64,000 nucleotides of DNA, taken from contig NZ_AXAR01000007.1 in NCBI RefSeq assembly GCF_000472905.1, forward strand, positions 124,001-188,000. Reading direction: 5' to 3'. Shown here in pieces: positions 1 to 8,881 of the stretch. The position numbers and the translations under genes are program-made. The notes beneath the pieces are model-generated. The model did no database searches and had not been told where the DNA came from. It worked only from the letters and a program-made list of their open reading frames with translations. The DNA comes from Alicyclobacillus pomorum DSM 14955 (GTDB taxonomy: Bacteria > Bacillota > Bacilli > Alicyclobacillales > Alicyclobacillaceae). The stretch's first letter is position 1. Every line of letters begins with the position of its first letter.

Positions 1-567
1 GAGGACGTACAGTGCGGGCAGCGCTCCAATCAAGAAAACCATGCGCCAACCGATGGATGGAATCACCAACCGCGAGATGATGGCCGCGGCCAGGGAGCCA
101 AACGCGTAGAACATTTCGAGCAGGACGACGCGGCGGCCACGCTCCGAATCTTCCGAGGACTCCAGAACATACGTCGTGGCAATCGGCAGTTCGCCGCCAA
201 GGCCAAATCCAACCAAGAACCGCAGGACCATGAAAATGCCGATGCCCCAGGCAAACGCCGTCAAGCCGGTGGCAACGCTGTAAATGAGCAGCGTCCACAT
301 GAACATCGTTTTTCGCCCGAATCGGTCCGCAAGCAACCCTGCCAAAGCGGATCCGACCGCCATGCCGAGAAATCCAAGACTGCCGAGCAGCCCCGCAACG
401 CTTTGATGCAGGTGCCATTGCTTTGACAGCACAACCAGAACAAATGAGAACAGCCCAACGTCCATCGAGTCAAACAAGAGCCCAACACCAGATACCATCA
501 ACAGGCGCGTTTTCGAGACCGATTTGGACGGTGGCCGTATCTCCAGCGACGCCTCGTGCGTGGACAT
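1..567 (-). CDS. MFS transporter, 5' part (cut by window edge)
   Basis: The first 189 codons of a major facilitator superfamily permease; the rest lies outside the window. The ATG at 567 follows an AAGGAG ribosome site about 12 bases upstream. After a hydrophilic N-terminus come a first membrane helix containing FDSMDVGLF, a second helix, then the classic loop 2-3 motif GLLADRFGRKT, and a helix 4 region with RFLVGFGLGGELP. The acidic residue in helix 1 and the GGE in helix 4 are typical of the sugar and aromatic-acid transporter branches. It is transcribed away from the yhaO operon. Substrate is not predictable from this fragment. Confidence 0.85.
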   Translation of the reverse strand, partial: MSTHEASLEIRPPSKSVSKTRLLMVSGVGLLFDSMDVGLFSFVLVVLSKQWHLHQSVAGLLGSLGFLGMAVGSALAGLLADRFGRKTMFMWTLLIYSVATGLTAFAWGIGIFMVLRFLVGFGLGGELPIATTYVLESSEDSERGRRVVLLEMFYAFGSLAAAIISRLVIPSIGWRMVFLIGALPALYVL

Positions 568-688
568 GGCAACGTGTCACTCCTTCCAAGATTCGTGACG
601 ATGCTAGGTGCTATATCTATCGACATATGCCTACGCGCGACAATGTGTGCGAGAGGATCCGTGCTGCGTATGTGGATGGGGATGGAAA

Positions 689-717
689 TTGAATCCGAGG
701 CGAGGATGGGCTACAGT
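689..717 (+). promoter_or_regulatory. Probable sigma-A promoter of the yhaO-yhaN-addBA operon
   Basis: TTGAAT (689-694) and TACAGT (712-717) are separated by 17 bases, and the start codon of the first gene follows 33 bases later. Both hexamers are near consensus. No other promoter-like sequence was noticed before the operon. Confidence 0.5.
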
Positions 718-750
718 GTAGGGATGAAAGGACAGTTCGGAGGGGTTATC

Positions 751-2049
751 GTGCTGCGTCCGTTTCGATTTTTACATACAGCGGACATTCATCTCGGTAC
801 ACCGTTTGTCGGGGCCAACCAGCGCGTGTCGGAGGCGTGGTTGGAGCGGTTGAAAGACGCGTCGTACCGCGTGTTTGAACGCATTGTCCGGGCGGCGCTG
901 GACCACGACGTGCAGTTTGTCACCATCGCTGGGGACTTGTTTGACTCCGCGTCCGTTCCGATGAGTGTCTTCTTTGAACTGCGGCGTGGTTTTGAGACCT
1001 TGCAGCGCGCCGGAATCAAAGTTTTTCTGTGTCACGGCAATCACGATCCGCTCGATGCCACGCACCCGTTCACTTGGCCAGACAACGTGGTGACCTTTCC
1101 TCCAATTCCTGCATCGTTGTCGGATGATGATGTCGTGGCCTCCCATGTATTTGAAACGGCAGGACAAACTCGAGTCCAGGTCAGCGGATTCAGCTATCGC
1201 AGCCCGCAACTGTTTGCCTCGTTGGCCGCACAGTTTGTGCGCCGACCGGATGTGGACTACGCGATTGGACTGTACCACGGCGTGGTCGGATCCGCATCCG
1301 GACATGCCAACTACGCGGCCACGTCCCTTGCAGAGTTGGAGAAACGGAATTTCGACTTTTGGGGACTTGGCCACATTCATCAGGCGGGCGTGTTAAAGCC
1401 GCAAAACCCGGTTGTCTTGTACCCGGGAAATCCTCAAGGACGACACATCAAGGAGAGCGGTGCTCACGGCGTGTACCTCGTCGACGTCCTGGAGGACGGC
1501 CGGACGAAGCTGCAGTTTGTGCCCACCGATACCGTTCGTTTTGCCACCGTGAAGCTGGCATTGGATGATATCGAAGATCTTGCCGAGGTGCGAGAACAGC
1601 TTCGCGACGAGATTGCACACGTCATGCAACGGAACGCACAGCACGGTGGAGGTGTGGTCCTTCGCATTCAGTTGTCGGGACGGACGCGTCTGCACAACGT
1701 ACTGTCCGGTCAAGAGGTGGACATGGCCGAAGCGCTCCAAGCGGATCTGGAACATCTCCAGTGGCCTGTCTGCATTGAACGAGTCGACGTGGAAACGGAA
1801 CCTCCGCTGGATCGCGCGGCGTTAGCACACAGTCGGACCTTTGTGGGTGAAGTCCTGCGGCTGTGCGACGACTATCGACAGGACGCCGAGGCTACCCGTT
1901 CGGCATTGCGGCGGTTGTTGCAAGATCTCTTTCACCCTGGCACAGGCCTTTCCGTTGACAACTGGTCCGACGAAGACGTGCTCCAATTGCTCCGCGATGC
2001 TGAGATGAAAATTCTCTCGCAGGTGGAAAAGGCGGTCGATGCCACATGA
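751..2049 (+). CDS. yhaO: DNA repair exonuclease, SbcD/YhaO-type metallophosphoesterase
   Basis: Mn-dependent nuclease subunit of the Mre11/SbcD class, here in the YhaO branch that partners YhaN. The calcineurin-like phosphoesterase signatures are in order at the N-terminus: HTADIHLG, GDLFD, GNHDP and later GHIH, which carry the metal-binding Asp, His and Asn residues. The GTG at 751 is chosen because AGGGG-type pairing (GGAGGGG at 739-745) sits just before it and the protein then begins MLRPFRFLHTADIHLG, as in the family; longer in-frame starts give an unlike leader. About 432 residues, normal for YhaO. Its stop overlaps the ATG of the ATPase gene (ATGA), so the two are probably translated together and form a complex acting on DNA ends. 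Confidence 0.9.
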   Translation: MLRPFRFLHTADIHLGTPFVGANQRVSEAWLERLKDASYRVFERIVRAALDHDVQFVTIAGDLFDSASVPMSVFFELRRGFETLQRAGIKVFLCHGNHDPLDATHPFTWPDNVVTFPPIPASLSDDDVVASHVFETAGQTRVQVSGFSYRSPQLFASLAAQFVRRPDVDYAIGLYHGVVGSASGHANYAATSLAELEKRNFDFWGLGHIHQAGVLKPQNPVVLYPGNPQGRHIKESGAHGVYLVDVLEDGRTKLQFVPTDTVRFATVKLALDDIEDLAEVREQLRDEIAHVMQRNAQHGGGVVLRIQLSGRTRLHNVLSGQEVDMAEALQADLEHLQWPVCIERVDVETEPPLDRAALAHSRTFVGEVLRLCDDYRQDAEATRSALRRLLQDLFHPGTGLSVDNWSDEDVLQLLRDAEMKILSQVEKAVDAT

Positions 2050-5000
2050 TGTTTCACTCACTGTCTTTGTACGGAGTTGGCCGCCACAACGGAACGGTCC
2101 TAGACGACCTCGGGCCGGGACTGACCGTCGTGTACGGCGCGAATGAATCGGGCAAGAGCACGGTTCTCGCCGGAATTCGCGGCATCCTGTTCGGGCGCCT
2201 GACGATGGCGGAACGCGCCATCCACCCAGGACGCGGTGCCTCGGGCAGCCTGGTGGTCTCGAATGCGGATGGAACGATGTACCATCTGGAACGGGCGTTG
2301 AGCCGCAAGAGTCCGCTAAAAATCACGTCTGACACTGGGATTGTTGGGGCCGGTCAGGATGTGCTGAAGGAGCACTTCCCGGAGTTGTCTGAAGTGGAAG
2401 ATGCGGTGTACAGAACCGTGTTTAGTTTTCAATTGGCAGAACTGACCGACCTTCAGCGGTCGGACGCCGTGCTTGCCAGACGAATGTTTTCGCTGGGCGC
2501 GACGGGTGGGGTGTCGCCGGTAGAGTTGGAAGCTTTTCTCGGTCAGGCTGCGAAGAGCCTATTTAACCCGGACAGGCGCGCACGCAACGCCCGACTGAAC
2601 CAATGTCTTTCAGAACTCGAAGCGGTGAAACGGGCCTGGTTAGACAAACGCGACGGTGTGGAATCGTATGAGCGGCTGCAAGCGCAGGTGGAGAAGCTGC
2701 GGCGAGAGCGGCTACGGGCGGAGGAGCAGTGGCACGAAACGCTGCAGGCCAAGCAACGTGTACAAAAGAGACTGGAGGCACTCCCTCTGCATCAGGCGCT
2801 GGTCCAACGGATGGAAGCGCTCCGCCAGGTGACGCCTCACACGCCGGTGACGGAAGAGGCGGTCTCCGCACTCGCTGTGTGCAAAGAGCGAATCGCGGGC
2901 GCACAACAGCGCGTCGAAGCCCTGGTGAAACAACAGGCAGAGTTGGAAAAGCGCGTGGCCGAAATGCCTGCCGTGCACCTGGATGCCGAAGATGTGGTGC
3001 GCGTACACCAGCTGGTGATGCAGTCTTCCGGCGTGTTGCAACAGGAACAAGCCTTGGCCGAGAAAATGGACGAATTGCGTGAAACGGAGCGACAGCGCGT
3101 CGAACTGCGCAAGCACATGTCACCGCTGTGGACGGACGAGGCGCTGGAAGGCGCAGAGACCGGTTCCGAAGCCGTGGCATCTGTCCAACATTGGCATGGG
3201 CAATGGGAGCACTGGGAGCGCGCGGTCGACGCGCTCGAACGGCAACTGGCTGCCCAGGACCGACTCCATCGCGAACAACTGCAGGCGTACGAGGCAGCTT
3301 GCCGCGAGCGTCTCGGCACGGTGCCTTCCGTTCAGCAACTGCGTGCAGAGGAGGCAGCGGTGTCACACGTTCTGGAGCGGTTGGCCGAGGATGAATGGGT
3401 GTGGTCTGACGGGGAACGCGAAGTAGAGCAGCTGCGGCGGATGGATGCAGAATGGGTCGTCCTGCAAGACGAGATGCGACCCGCGCAAGCGGGGGCATCC
3501 ATACCGCTGGCAGGGGTGTTTACCGCGGCCGCAGCTGTGATGGCGATGATAGGGGCGACGCCGACGTGGCTCGCGACCCATTCATTCCTCGACGTCGGTG
3601 TGTCTGTGGTCGGCATCGGGGCGTTGGTGTTCGGCTTGTGGTGGACGGTACGGCGCCGCGTGAAAGCCAGTGACGATTCGTCGTCAGCGCACACCCGACA
3701 ACTGCGCGCACAACGAGAGGCCGTTCGTCGGGCGTTGACAGACCGGATGAACCAATTGCGCTCGTTTACGCAGGAGGAGAAAACACGCCTGAAACCCGAA
3801 GAGGTGCGGAGTACGCTGCGGGACAAACGACGTGTGTACGAGGCCGACAAAGAAAGGTTTGCCGAACTGGTGGCGCTCGGTCTACGAGCGCAGGAAACGA
3901 AGGCCGAGCGTGAGCGACAGGCGAGAGAGCTCGCTGACGCCAGAGCACAGCAGGCGCAAGTGCGCGAGGCGTGGGCACAGTGGCTTCGCCGTTACGGGCT
4001 GGAACAGTCTGAACAAACACCGGCGAGTTTTCACATGGAATTGGAACGGGTCCGCCAGTACAAAGCACTCACGTCGCGACTGCGTGAGCAACGCCAAGTG
4101 GTGGAAACCTTGCAGCGGCAGGTGGAATCGTTTTGCCGCGAAGCGGAGCACGTCCTGTCGCGCGGGATGGAATCAGTGCTGCAGGGAGAAGTGGCAGTGA
4201 CCGTGGAATCGGGCTCCGCAGACTGGATACCGCCTGCGGTTTCGGTACTGTGCGAGCGTCTGCGCCGTGCAGAAGCCGCGATTGCGGACGTAGAACGACG
4301 GAATGCAGAGCGACAACGCATGGCTGACCGCCTGAAGCAGGTGCGCGAGGCATTGACTGTGGCCGAGCGCGAGCTGCGGGAAAGAACGGACGAAAAGTCG
4401 AAGTGGTACAAGGACTTCGGCGTCGCAACGGACGAACAGTACGCCGCTTTGTTGGATACACACGCGAAGGTGAAACGGCAGGAGGACGAAGTGCGGGAGT
4501 TGCAGTACCAGCTGTACGGCATGTTCGGCAGCCAGGCAGCGTATGAAGCGGAAGTTTCGGGTCTCAATGAGGCCACACGCGATGGATTGGAACAGGAACT
4601 GGAGGCATGTGAAGCGGCTGTGCGGGAGGCCAAGCAGCAGTTCGACACCGTGACGCGGACGCTCAACCAGTTGGAACAAACACTGGCCACTTGGGAGGAC
4701 GGCCCATCTGCGTTGGACCTGTACTGGAGAGTCCATCAGTTGGAAGATGAGAAACGAGCACTGGCGCGCGAGTACGCCGTGCACCTTCTCGCCCTGCACC
4801 TCGTGAAGGAGGCACGGCACCGCTTTGAACAGGCGCACCGGCCGAAGGTGCTGGAACTTGCAAGCCGCTGGTTTGCCACCATGACCCACGGGAAGTACGT
4901 CCAACTGAACGTGCACACCGGGGAACGGGGTGCGACGGATTTGACAGCGGTAGATGCGCAGGGCCGCGCATGGCCCGTGTTGGAACTGTCGCGCGGCACA

Positions 5001-5273
5001 CAGGAACAAGTGTATCTCGCGCTACGCCTGGCTGTCGTAGGCGAATACGCGGAGCAGGGTGTGGTGTTGCCTGTCATACTGGATGATCCCCTCGTCAACT
5101 TTGACCCGCACCGCCTATCCGCCGCGCTCTCTACGCTGCGCGACTTTGCAGAGCACCTGCAGGTGGTGTACTTGACTTGCCACCGCGACGTGCTGGCGTT
5201 TGCAGAGGCAGATCCCTGTGTGCAACTGCGCTATCTCGACGACAATGACCGTGTGAGTTCTGGGAGGGTATGA
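2046..5273 (+). CDS. yhaN: YhaN-type SMC/Rad50-like AAA ATPase with membrane segments
   Basis: Large ATPase partner of the YhaO nuclease. Residues 1-50 carry a RecF/SMC-type start with Walker A GANESGKST; the C-terminal 150 residues hold the signature and Walker B region (LSRGTQEQVYLALRLA, then VILDDPLVNFD). Between them lie long charged heptad-rich stretches that predict coiled coil, broken near residues 485-540 by two hydrophobic helices. That central membrane hairpin distinguishes YhaN from soluble SbcC and suggests membrane tethering. 1075 residues, a little longer than the B. subtilis protein as I recall it. It overlaps both neighbours by four bases. Function in DNA end processing is by family, not shown here. 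Confidence 0.85.
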   Translation: MMFHSLSLYGVGRHNGTVLDDLGPGLTVVYGANESGKSTVLAGIRGILFGRLTMAERAIHPGRGASGSLVVSNADGTMYHLERALSRKSPLKITSDTGIVGAGQDVLKEHFPELSEVEDAVYRTVFSFQLAELTDLQRSDAVLARRMFSLGATGGVSPVELEAFLGQAAKSLFNPDRRARNARLNQCLSELEAVKRAWLDKRDGVESYERLQAQVEKLRRERLRAEEQWHETLQAKQRVQKRLEALPLHQALVQRMEALRQVTPHTPVTEEAVSALAVCKERIAGAQQRVEALVKQQAELEKRVAEMPAVHLDAEDVVRVHQLVMQSSGVLQQEQALAEKMDELRETERQRVELRKHMSPLWTDEALEGAETGSEAVASVQHWHGQWEHWERAVDALERQLAAQDRLHREQLQAYEAACRERLGTVPSVQQLRAEEAAVSHVLERLAEDEWVWSDGEREVEQLRRMDAEWVVLQDEMRPAQAGASIPLAGVFTAAAAVMAMIGATPTWLATHSFLDVGVSVVGIGALVFGLWWTVRRRVKASDDSSSAHTRQLRAQREAVRRALTDRMNQLRSFTQEEKTRLKPEEVRSTLRDKRRVYEADKERFAELVALGLRAQETKAERERQARELADARAQQAQVREAWAQWLRRYGLEQSEQTPASFHMELERVRQYKALTSRLREQRQVVETLQRQVESFCREAEHVLSRGMESVLQGEVAVTVESGSADWIPPAVSVLCERLRRAEAAIADVERRNAERQRMADRLKQVREALTVAERELRERTDEKSKWYKDFGVATDEQYAALLDTHAKVKRQEDEVRELQYQLYGMFGSQAAYEAEVSGLNEATRDGLEQELEACEAAVREAKQQFDTVTRTLNQLEQTLATWEDGPSALDLYWRVHQLEDEKRALAREYAVHLLALHLVKEARHRFEQAHRPKVLELASRWFATMTHGKYVQLNVHTGERGATDLTAVDAQGRAWPVLELSRGTQEQVYLALRLAVVGEYAEQGVVLPVILDDPLVNFDPHRLSAALSTLRDFAEHLQVVYLTCHRDVLAFAEADPCVQLRYLDDNDRVSSGRV

Positions 5274-8200
5274 CATTGGGGAGAATTCAGTTGGTACTGG
5301 GGAGAACGGGCGCTGGAAAGTCCCGCTGGATCCGGTCGCAGATCCAAGCTGAGCTGGCACAGTCGCCGCTTGGCAGCAAGCTGTTCTGGGTAGTGCCGGA
5401 TGCGTTGTCATACGCGACGGAGCGCCACTTATTGCAGGCCGTGCCAACCGCCATCCGAGCAGAGGTCGTCCACATGTACCGCCTCGCGGAGCGCGCGCAC
5501 GCCGAGATGGCAAAAGGGCCACAGCACCCTGTGAACACCACTGGACGCCGACTGTTGCTGTCTCACGTGTTTCGGGAATCTCGCGCCCATCTCCAGGTGC
5601 TGTTCAAAGATCAGCCGTCCGTGGCCTTCTTGGACGCAGTGCTTGAGGCGTTTGACGAACTGTCGGCAGCAGGCGTGCGCGTGGAACAACTGCAAGCTTT
5701 GCTGGACGACGCAGATGCGGCCCTCTCCGAGTCCGGAGAAGGTTTTGCACTGACGACGTCGACGATGATGGGCAAGCTGCAGGACCTCAGTTTGCTCTAC
5801 CTTCGTTGGCAGGAGGCACTGGCTGCCGCGAATCTTTACAATCCCGCCAATTTGTACGACATTGTCCGACCCTACCTTCCGTCGTGGAGTGATTTGCAGG
5901 GTGCGAAGCTGTACATTGACGGATATTCGGATCTCACGGCCAGTGAGCTCGCGTTTGTCCTGGATCTCGCCGCTGTTGCCGAGGAGACGGTCATCACCTT
6001 GTGCGTGGACCCTGCCTGGATACAGGAGTTGAATGGCAAGGGCCTGCGGACAGCAAGAGCAGGTGCAATCGATGCACAGCTGTGCACATTGATGGACATT
6101 CTCTCCACCCTGGACAGACCCGAAGCTGTATTCGCACCACAAACGGTCAGGCTGTATCAGCGCATCGTCGAGGCGTGTGCAGAGCGCAATCTGCCGATGT
6201 CCGAGCCTGTGCTGCTGCACAGTCCGAAAAACACGATGCCAAGAGGACTGGAGCTATTGGAGGAACGGATATTCGGGCCGCGTCAGGTGCTTCAGGAGAC
6301 CGGTTCTGGCATTGGTTTGGCCGCCGCTCAGAACATCCATGTGGAGGCGGACGGGGTGGCACGGGAACTGTTACGTTTCCACAACGAGCAAAACGTGCCC
6401 TACGAGCGGATGACGGTGCTGGTTCCCGATGGAGAGCTCTACTTTCCTTATCTGCGAGAGGCGTTCCGGCGGCATGGCATTCCGGTCGCACTCGACGATT
6501 TTCCCTCGCTCGCGAATCATCCATTGGCCAAGTTTCTGTTGGCCGCCGTGCAGTGCGTGGAAGAGGCATTTTCACTGTCGGCGGTCTTGAGACTGCTGAA
6601 AACCGACTTCTGCCAACTGTCGGAAGACGATGCGGATTGGCTGGAGACGTACATCAGACAGTACGAGGTGGAGGGTGAGCACGTCTGGCTGCAAGACGAG
6701 CCCTGGGATTTTGCATGGCAGAACCGGGAGAGCGACGCAGTCGAGGAATCCGTGCAGCGCGATGACGCCAGAGCGGACTGCTTGCGCAGGTGCATGATGG
6801 AGTACATGCATCCGCTGTGGAACGATTTGGAATCCGAAGCGTGCCCGCCGCGGGCGTTTGCAGCGGCCTTGTGGAATCTGCTGCAGCGCGTGGATGCAAA
6901 AAAAGCGGTGGCGGAGTGGATGGTCGGCGAAGACGCAGAAAGATCCCCACTGGAAGCGAGCCTGCACGAACAAGCCTGGCAAAAAATCATGGGGCTGCTG
7001 GGGGATCTTTGGGAAACGTTACCGGAGACACCCGTAAACCGCAGCTTCCTGTTGCAGGTGGTGAAGAGTGATATCATCGGGCAGCGTATGACCAGCATCC
7101 CGGCTGGACTCGGCCAAGTCCTTGTGAGTGACTACCGTCGAGCACAAGGATTTTTCGCCGACATTGTCTTCGTCATGGGGGCGGCGGATGGCGCTTTGCC
7201 GAGGCGTTGGCGCGCGAGCGGGTTGTGGACGGACGATGAGCGCGCGCAGTTTTGCCAACTCGTGGGCCAGCGGCTCGGTGACACGGCCGAGGAGCGCCAA
7301 CTGGCCGAGCGTTTCACCGTTTATACGACGTTGACGAGAGCGAGACGGCGGCTATTCTTGACGTACCCCTTGGCGGACGCACAGGGCAAGGAAATCCGCC
7401 CTGCTGCGCTCGTCCAGTCCGTGCGCGAGATGTTCGCCGCCGGGCTCGAAGAAGACGCCCTGTGGACGGAACAGGGAGAGGGACTCATCAGTGACTGGAA
7501 GTGGTGGACAGAGTCGTCCGCGTTGGACAGGCTCTTGGACGATTTGCGCGACGGTACGGAAAGTCGTTTGCAGCCCACGCACCGCGCCACGATGTACCGC
7601 TGGTTTACTCAGAATGACCAACGGCGCAAGCGGTTGCGAAAGGCGTTGGCTGGCGTGGTCCACAAAACGGGAGCGCCTCCACTGTCCAGCGCCACGGCCC
7701 GGGCACTGTACGGCACGCCACTGCGCTTGAACGTGTACCAATTGGAATCGTTCTTTGCATGTCCGTTTCAGCACTTCGCGAAATACGGGCTGCGGCTGCA
7801 AGAGGATGTGGCACCGGACGTGACAGCTGCGGCACGTGGGACCATTCTGCACGACGCGTTGGACCTGTTTCTCGACAGACTGCGCCAGGATGTAGACGCC
7901 TGGCGCGCGCTCGCGGACGATGAGGCGGTGGCCGTGATGCACAGCGTGTTTGAGGAAGTGCTGGCCTCGCCAAAAGCGGCACTGTGGGGAAGAAAGGCGC
8001 TTCGCCGCTTTCAGGCGTCCGAGGTGTGGAGTGTCTTAGAGCGCGCTGCCGTCGTGTTGACACGTCACGCTCGGTATGGATTGTTCACTCCAGCTGCGAT
8101 GGAAGTGTCTTTCGGTGTTGGGGAAGGCAGCGATTTACCCGGCTTCGAGGTATCTCTAGACAACGGTGTCACCGTGGTATTGCGTGGGCGCATTGACCGG

Positions 8201-8881
8201 ATTGACGCCGTCAAGACCGAGTCTGGGCACGTCTTCCGCATCGTCGATTACAAGAGCAGCGCGTTGGACATTGATTTGTCTTCGGTAGAGTACGGTATGC
8301 AACTTCAGCTGCCTGTCTACGCGGCGGTGGTTGAGCGGCACAGCGAAGCGCTGTTCGGGGAGCGTTCGACACCAGGTGGCTTGATTTACATCCCCATTCT
8401 GCGCAAGATGACGCTTCGCCGTGCGCCGCTGGACAACGATGCCGCACGCGAGGAAAGCCTCAAACAAATGCGCACGCGTGGCTTCATGGTGCACCAGAGC
8501 CACGTCGTGGAGTCAATGGACACGAGGTTGGCGAAGGGCGAAGCCAGCGACTTGTTCAAGCAGGTCTACAAGAAGGACGGATCGCTCATGAAAACCGCGC
8601 CAGCGCTGCCTCCTGAGGACTGGCAGCGACTGCTCGAGACGGCGATGCAGCGCGTCCAAGAAGCCGCGCACCAGATTAGCCAAGGGAACATTTCGGTGGC
8701 CCCGTACATGCTGTCTCCGCAGGACACGGCGTGTCGATTCTGCGCGTACAGCCGCCTGTGTCACATTGACAGGCGGTGGGACGCGAGTCCGTATCGGCGG
8801 TTGGCACGGCTTTCGAAAGACGAAGTGCTTCACCGCTGGAGAGAAGCCGCTGCAGTCCATGAAGGAGGAGAAGAACGTTGA
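5270..8881 (+). CDS. addB: ATP-dependent helicase/nuclease subunit B (AddB)
   Basis: Subunit of the AddAB helicase-nuclease, which resects double-strand breaks and loads RecA, the Gram-positive counterpart of RecBCD. Walker A GRTGAGKS lies at the extreme N-terminus (about residues 10-20). The RecB-like nuclease domain near the C-terminus has the catalytic IVDYKSS around residue 990. Iron-sulfur cysteines of AddB are present: one in FFACPFQ (about 830) and the cluster CRFC-x5-C at about 1155-1165. At 1203 residues it has the usual length. The ATG overlaps the yhaN stop (ATGA) after a GGGAGGG site, and its own stop overlaps the addA start. Confidence 0.95.
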   Translation: MTLGRIQLVLGRTGAGKSRWIRSQIQAELAQSPLGSKLFWVVPDALSYATERHLLQAVPTAIRAEVVHMYRLAERAHAEMAKGPQHPVNTTGRRLLLSHVFRESRAHLQVLFKDQPSVAFLDAVLEAFDELSAAGVRVEQLQALLDDADAALSESGEGFALTTSTMMGKLQDLSLLYLRWQEALAAANLYNPANLYDIVRPYLPSWSDLQGAKLYIDGYSDLTASELAFVLDLAAVAEETVITLCVDPAWIQELNGKGLRTARAGAIDAQLCTLMDILSTLDRPEAVFAPQTVRLYQRIVEACAERNLPMSEPVLLHSPKNTMPRGLELLEERIFGPRQVLQETGSGIGLAAAQNIHVEADGVARELLRFHNEQNVPYERMTVLVPDGELYFPYLREAFRRHGIPVALDDFPSLANHPLAKFLLAAVQCVEEAFSLSAVLRLLKTDFCQLSEDDADWLETYIRQYEVEGEHVWLQDEPWDFAWQNRESDAVEESVQRDDARADCLRRCMMEYMHPLWNDLESEACPPRAFAAALWNLLQRVDAKKAVAEWMVGEDAERSPLEASLHEQAWQKIMGLLGDLWETLPETPVNRSFLLQVVKSDIIGQRMTSIPAGLGQVLVSDYRRAQGFFADIVFVMGAADGALPRRWRASGLWTDDERAQFCQLVGQRLGDTAEERQLAERFTVYTTLTRARRRLFLTYPLADAQGKEIRPAALVQSVREMFAAGLEEDALWTEQGEGLISDWKWWTESSALDRLLDDLRDGTESRLQPTHRATMYRWFTQNDQRRKRLRKALAGVVHKTGAPPLSSATARALYGTPLRLNVYQLESFFACPFQHFAKYGLRLQEDVAPDVTAAARGTILHDALDLFLDRLRQDVDAWRALADDEAVAVMHSVFEEVLASPKAALWGRKALRRFQASEVWSVLERAAVVLTRHARYGLFTPAAMEVSFGVGEGSDLPGFEVSLDNGVTVVLRGRIDRIDAVKTESGHVFRIVDYKSSALDIDLSSVEYGMQLQLPVYAAVVERHSEALFGERSTPGGLIYIPILRKMTLRRAPLDNDAAREESLKQMRTRGFMVHQSHVVESMDTRLAKGEASDLFKQVYKKDGSLMKTAPALPPEDWQRLLETAMQRVQEAAHQISQGNISVAPYMLSPQDTACRFCAYSRLCHIDRRWDASPYRRLARLSKDEVLHRWREAAAVHEGGEER

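Noticed and set aside
2563-3498. Long antisense open frame of 311 codons opposite the yhaN-like gene
   Set aside because: Low-complexity Pro/Arg/Ala composition typical of antisense frames in high-G+C genes, no ribosome site, and fully inside a clear gene.
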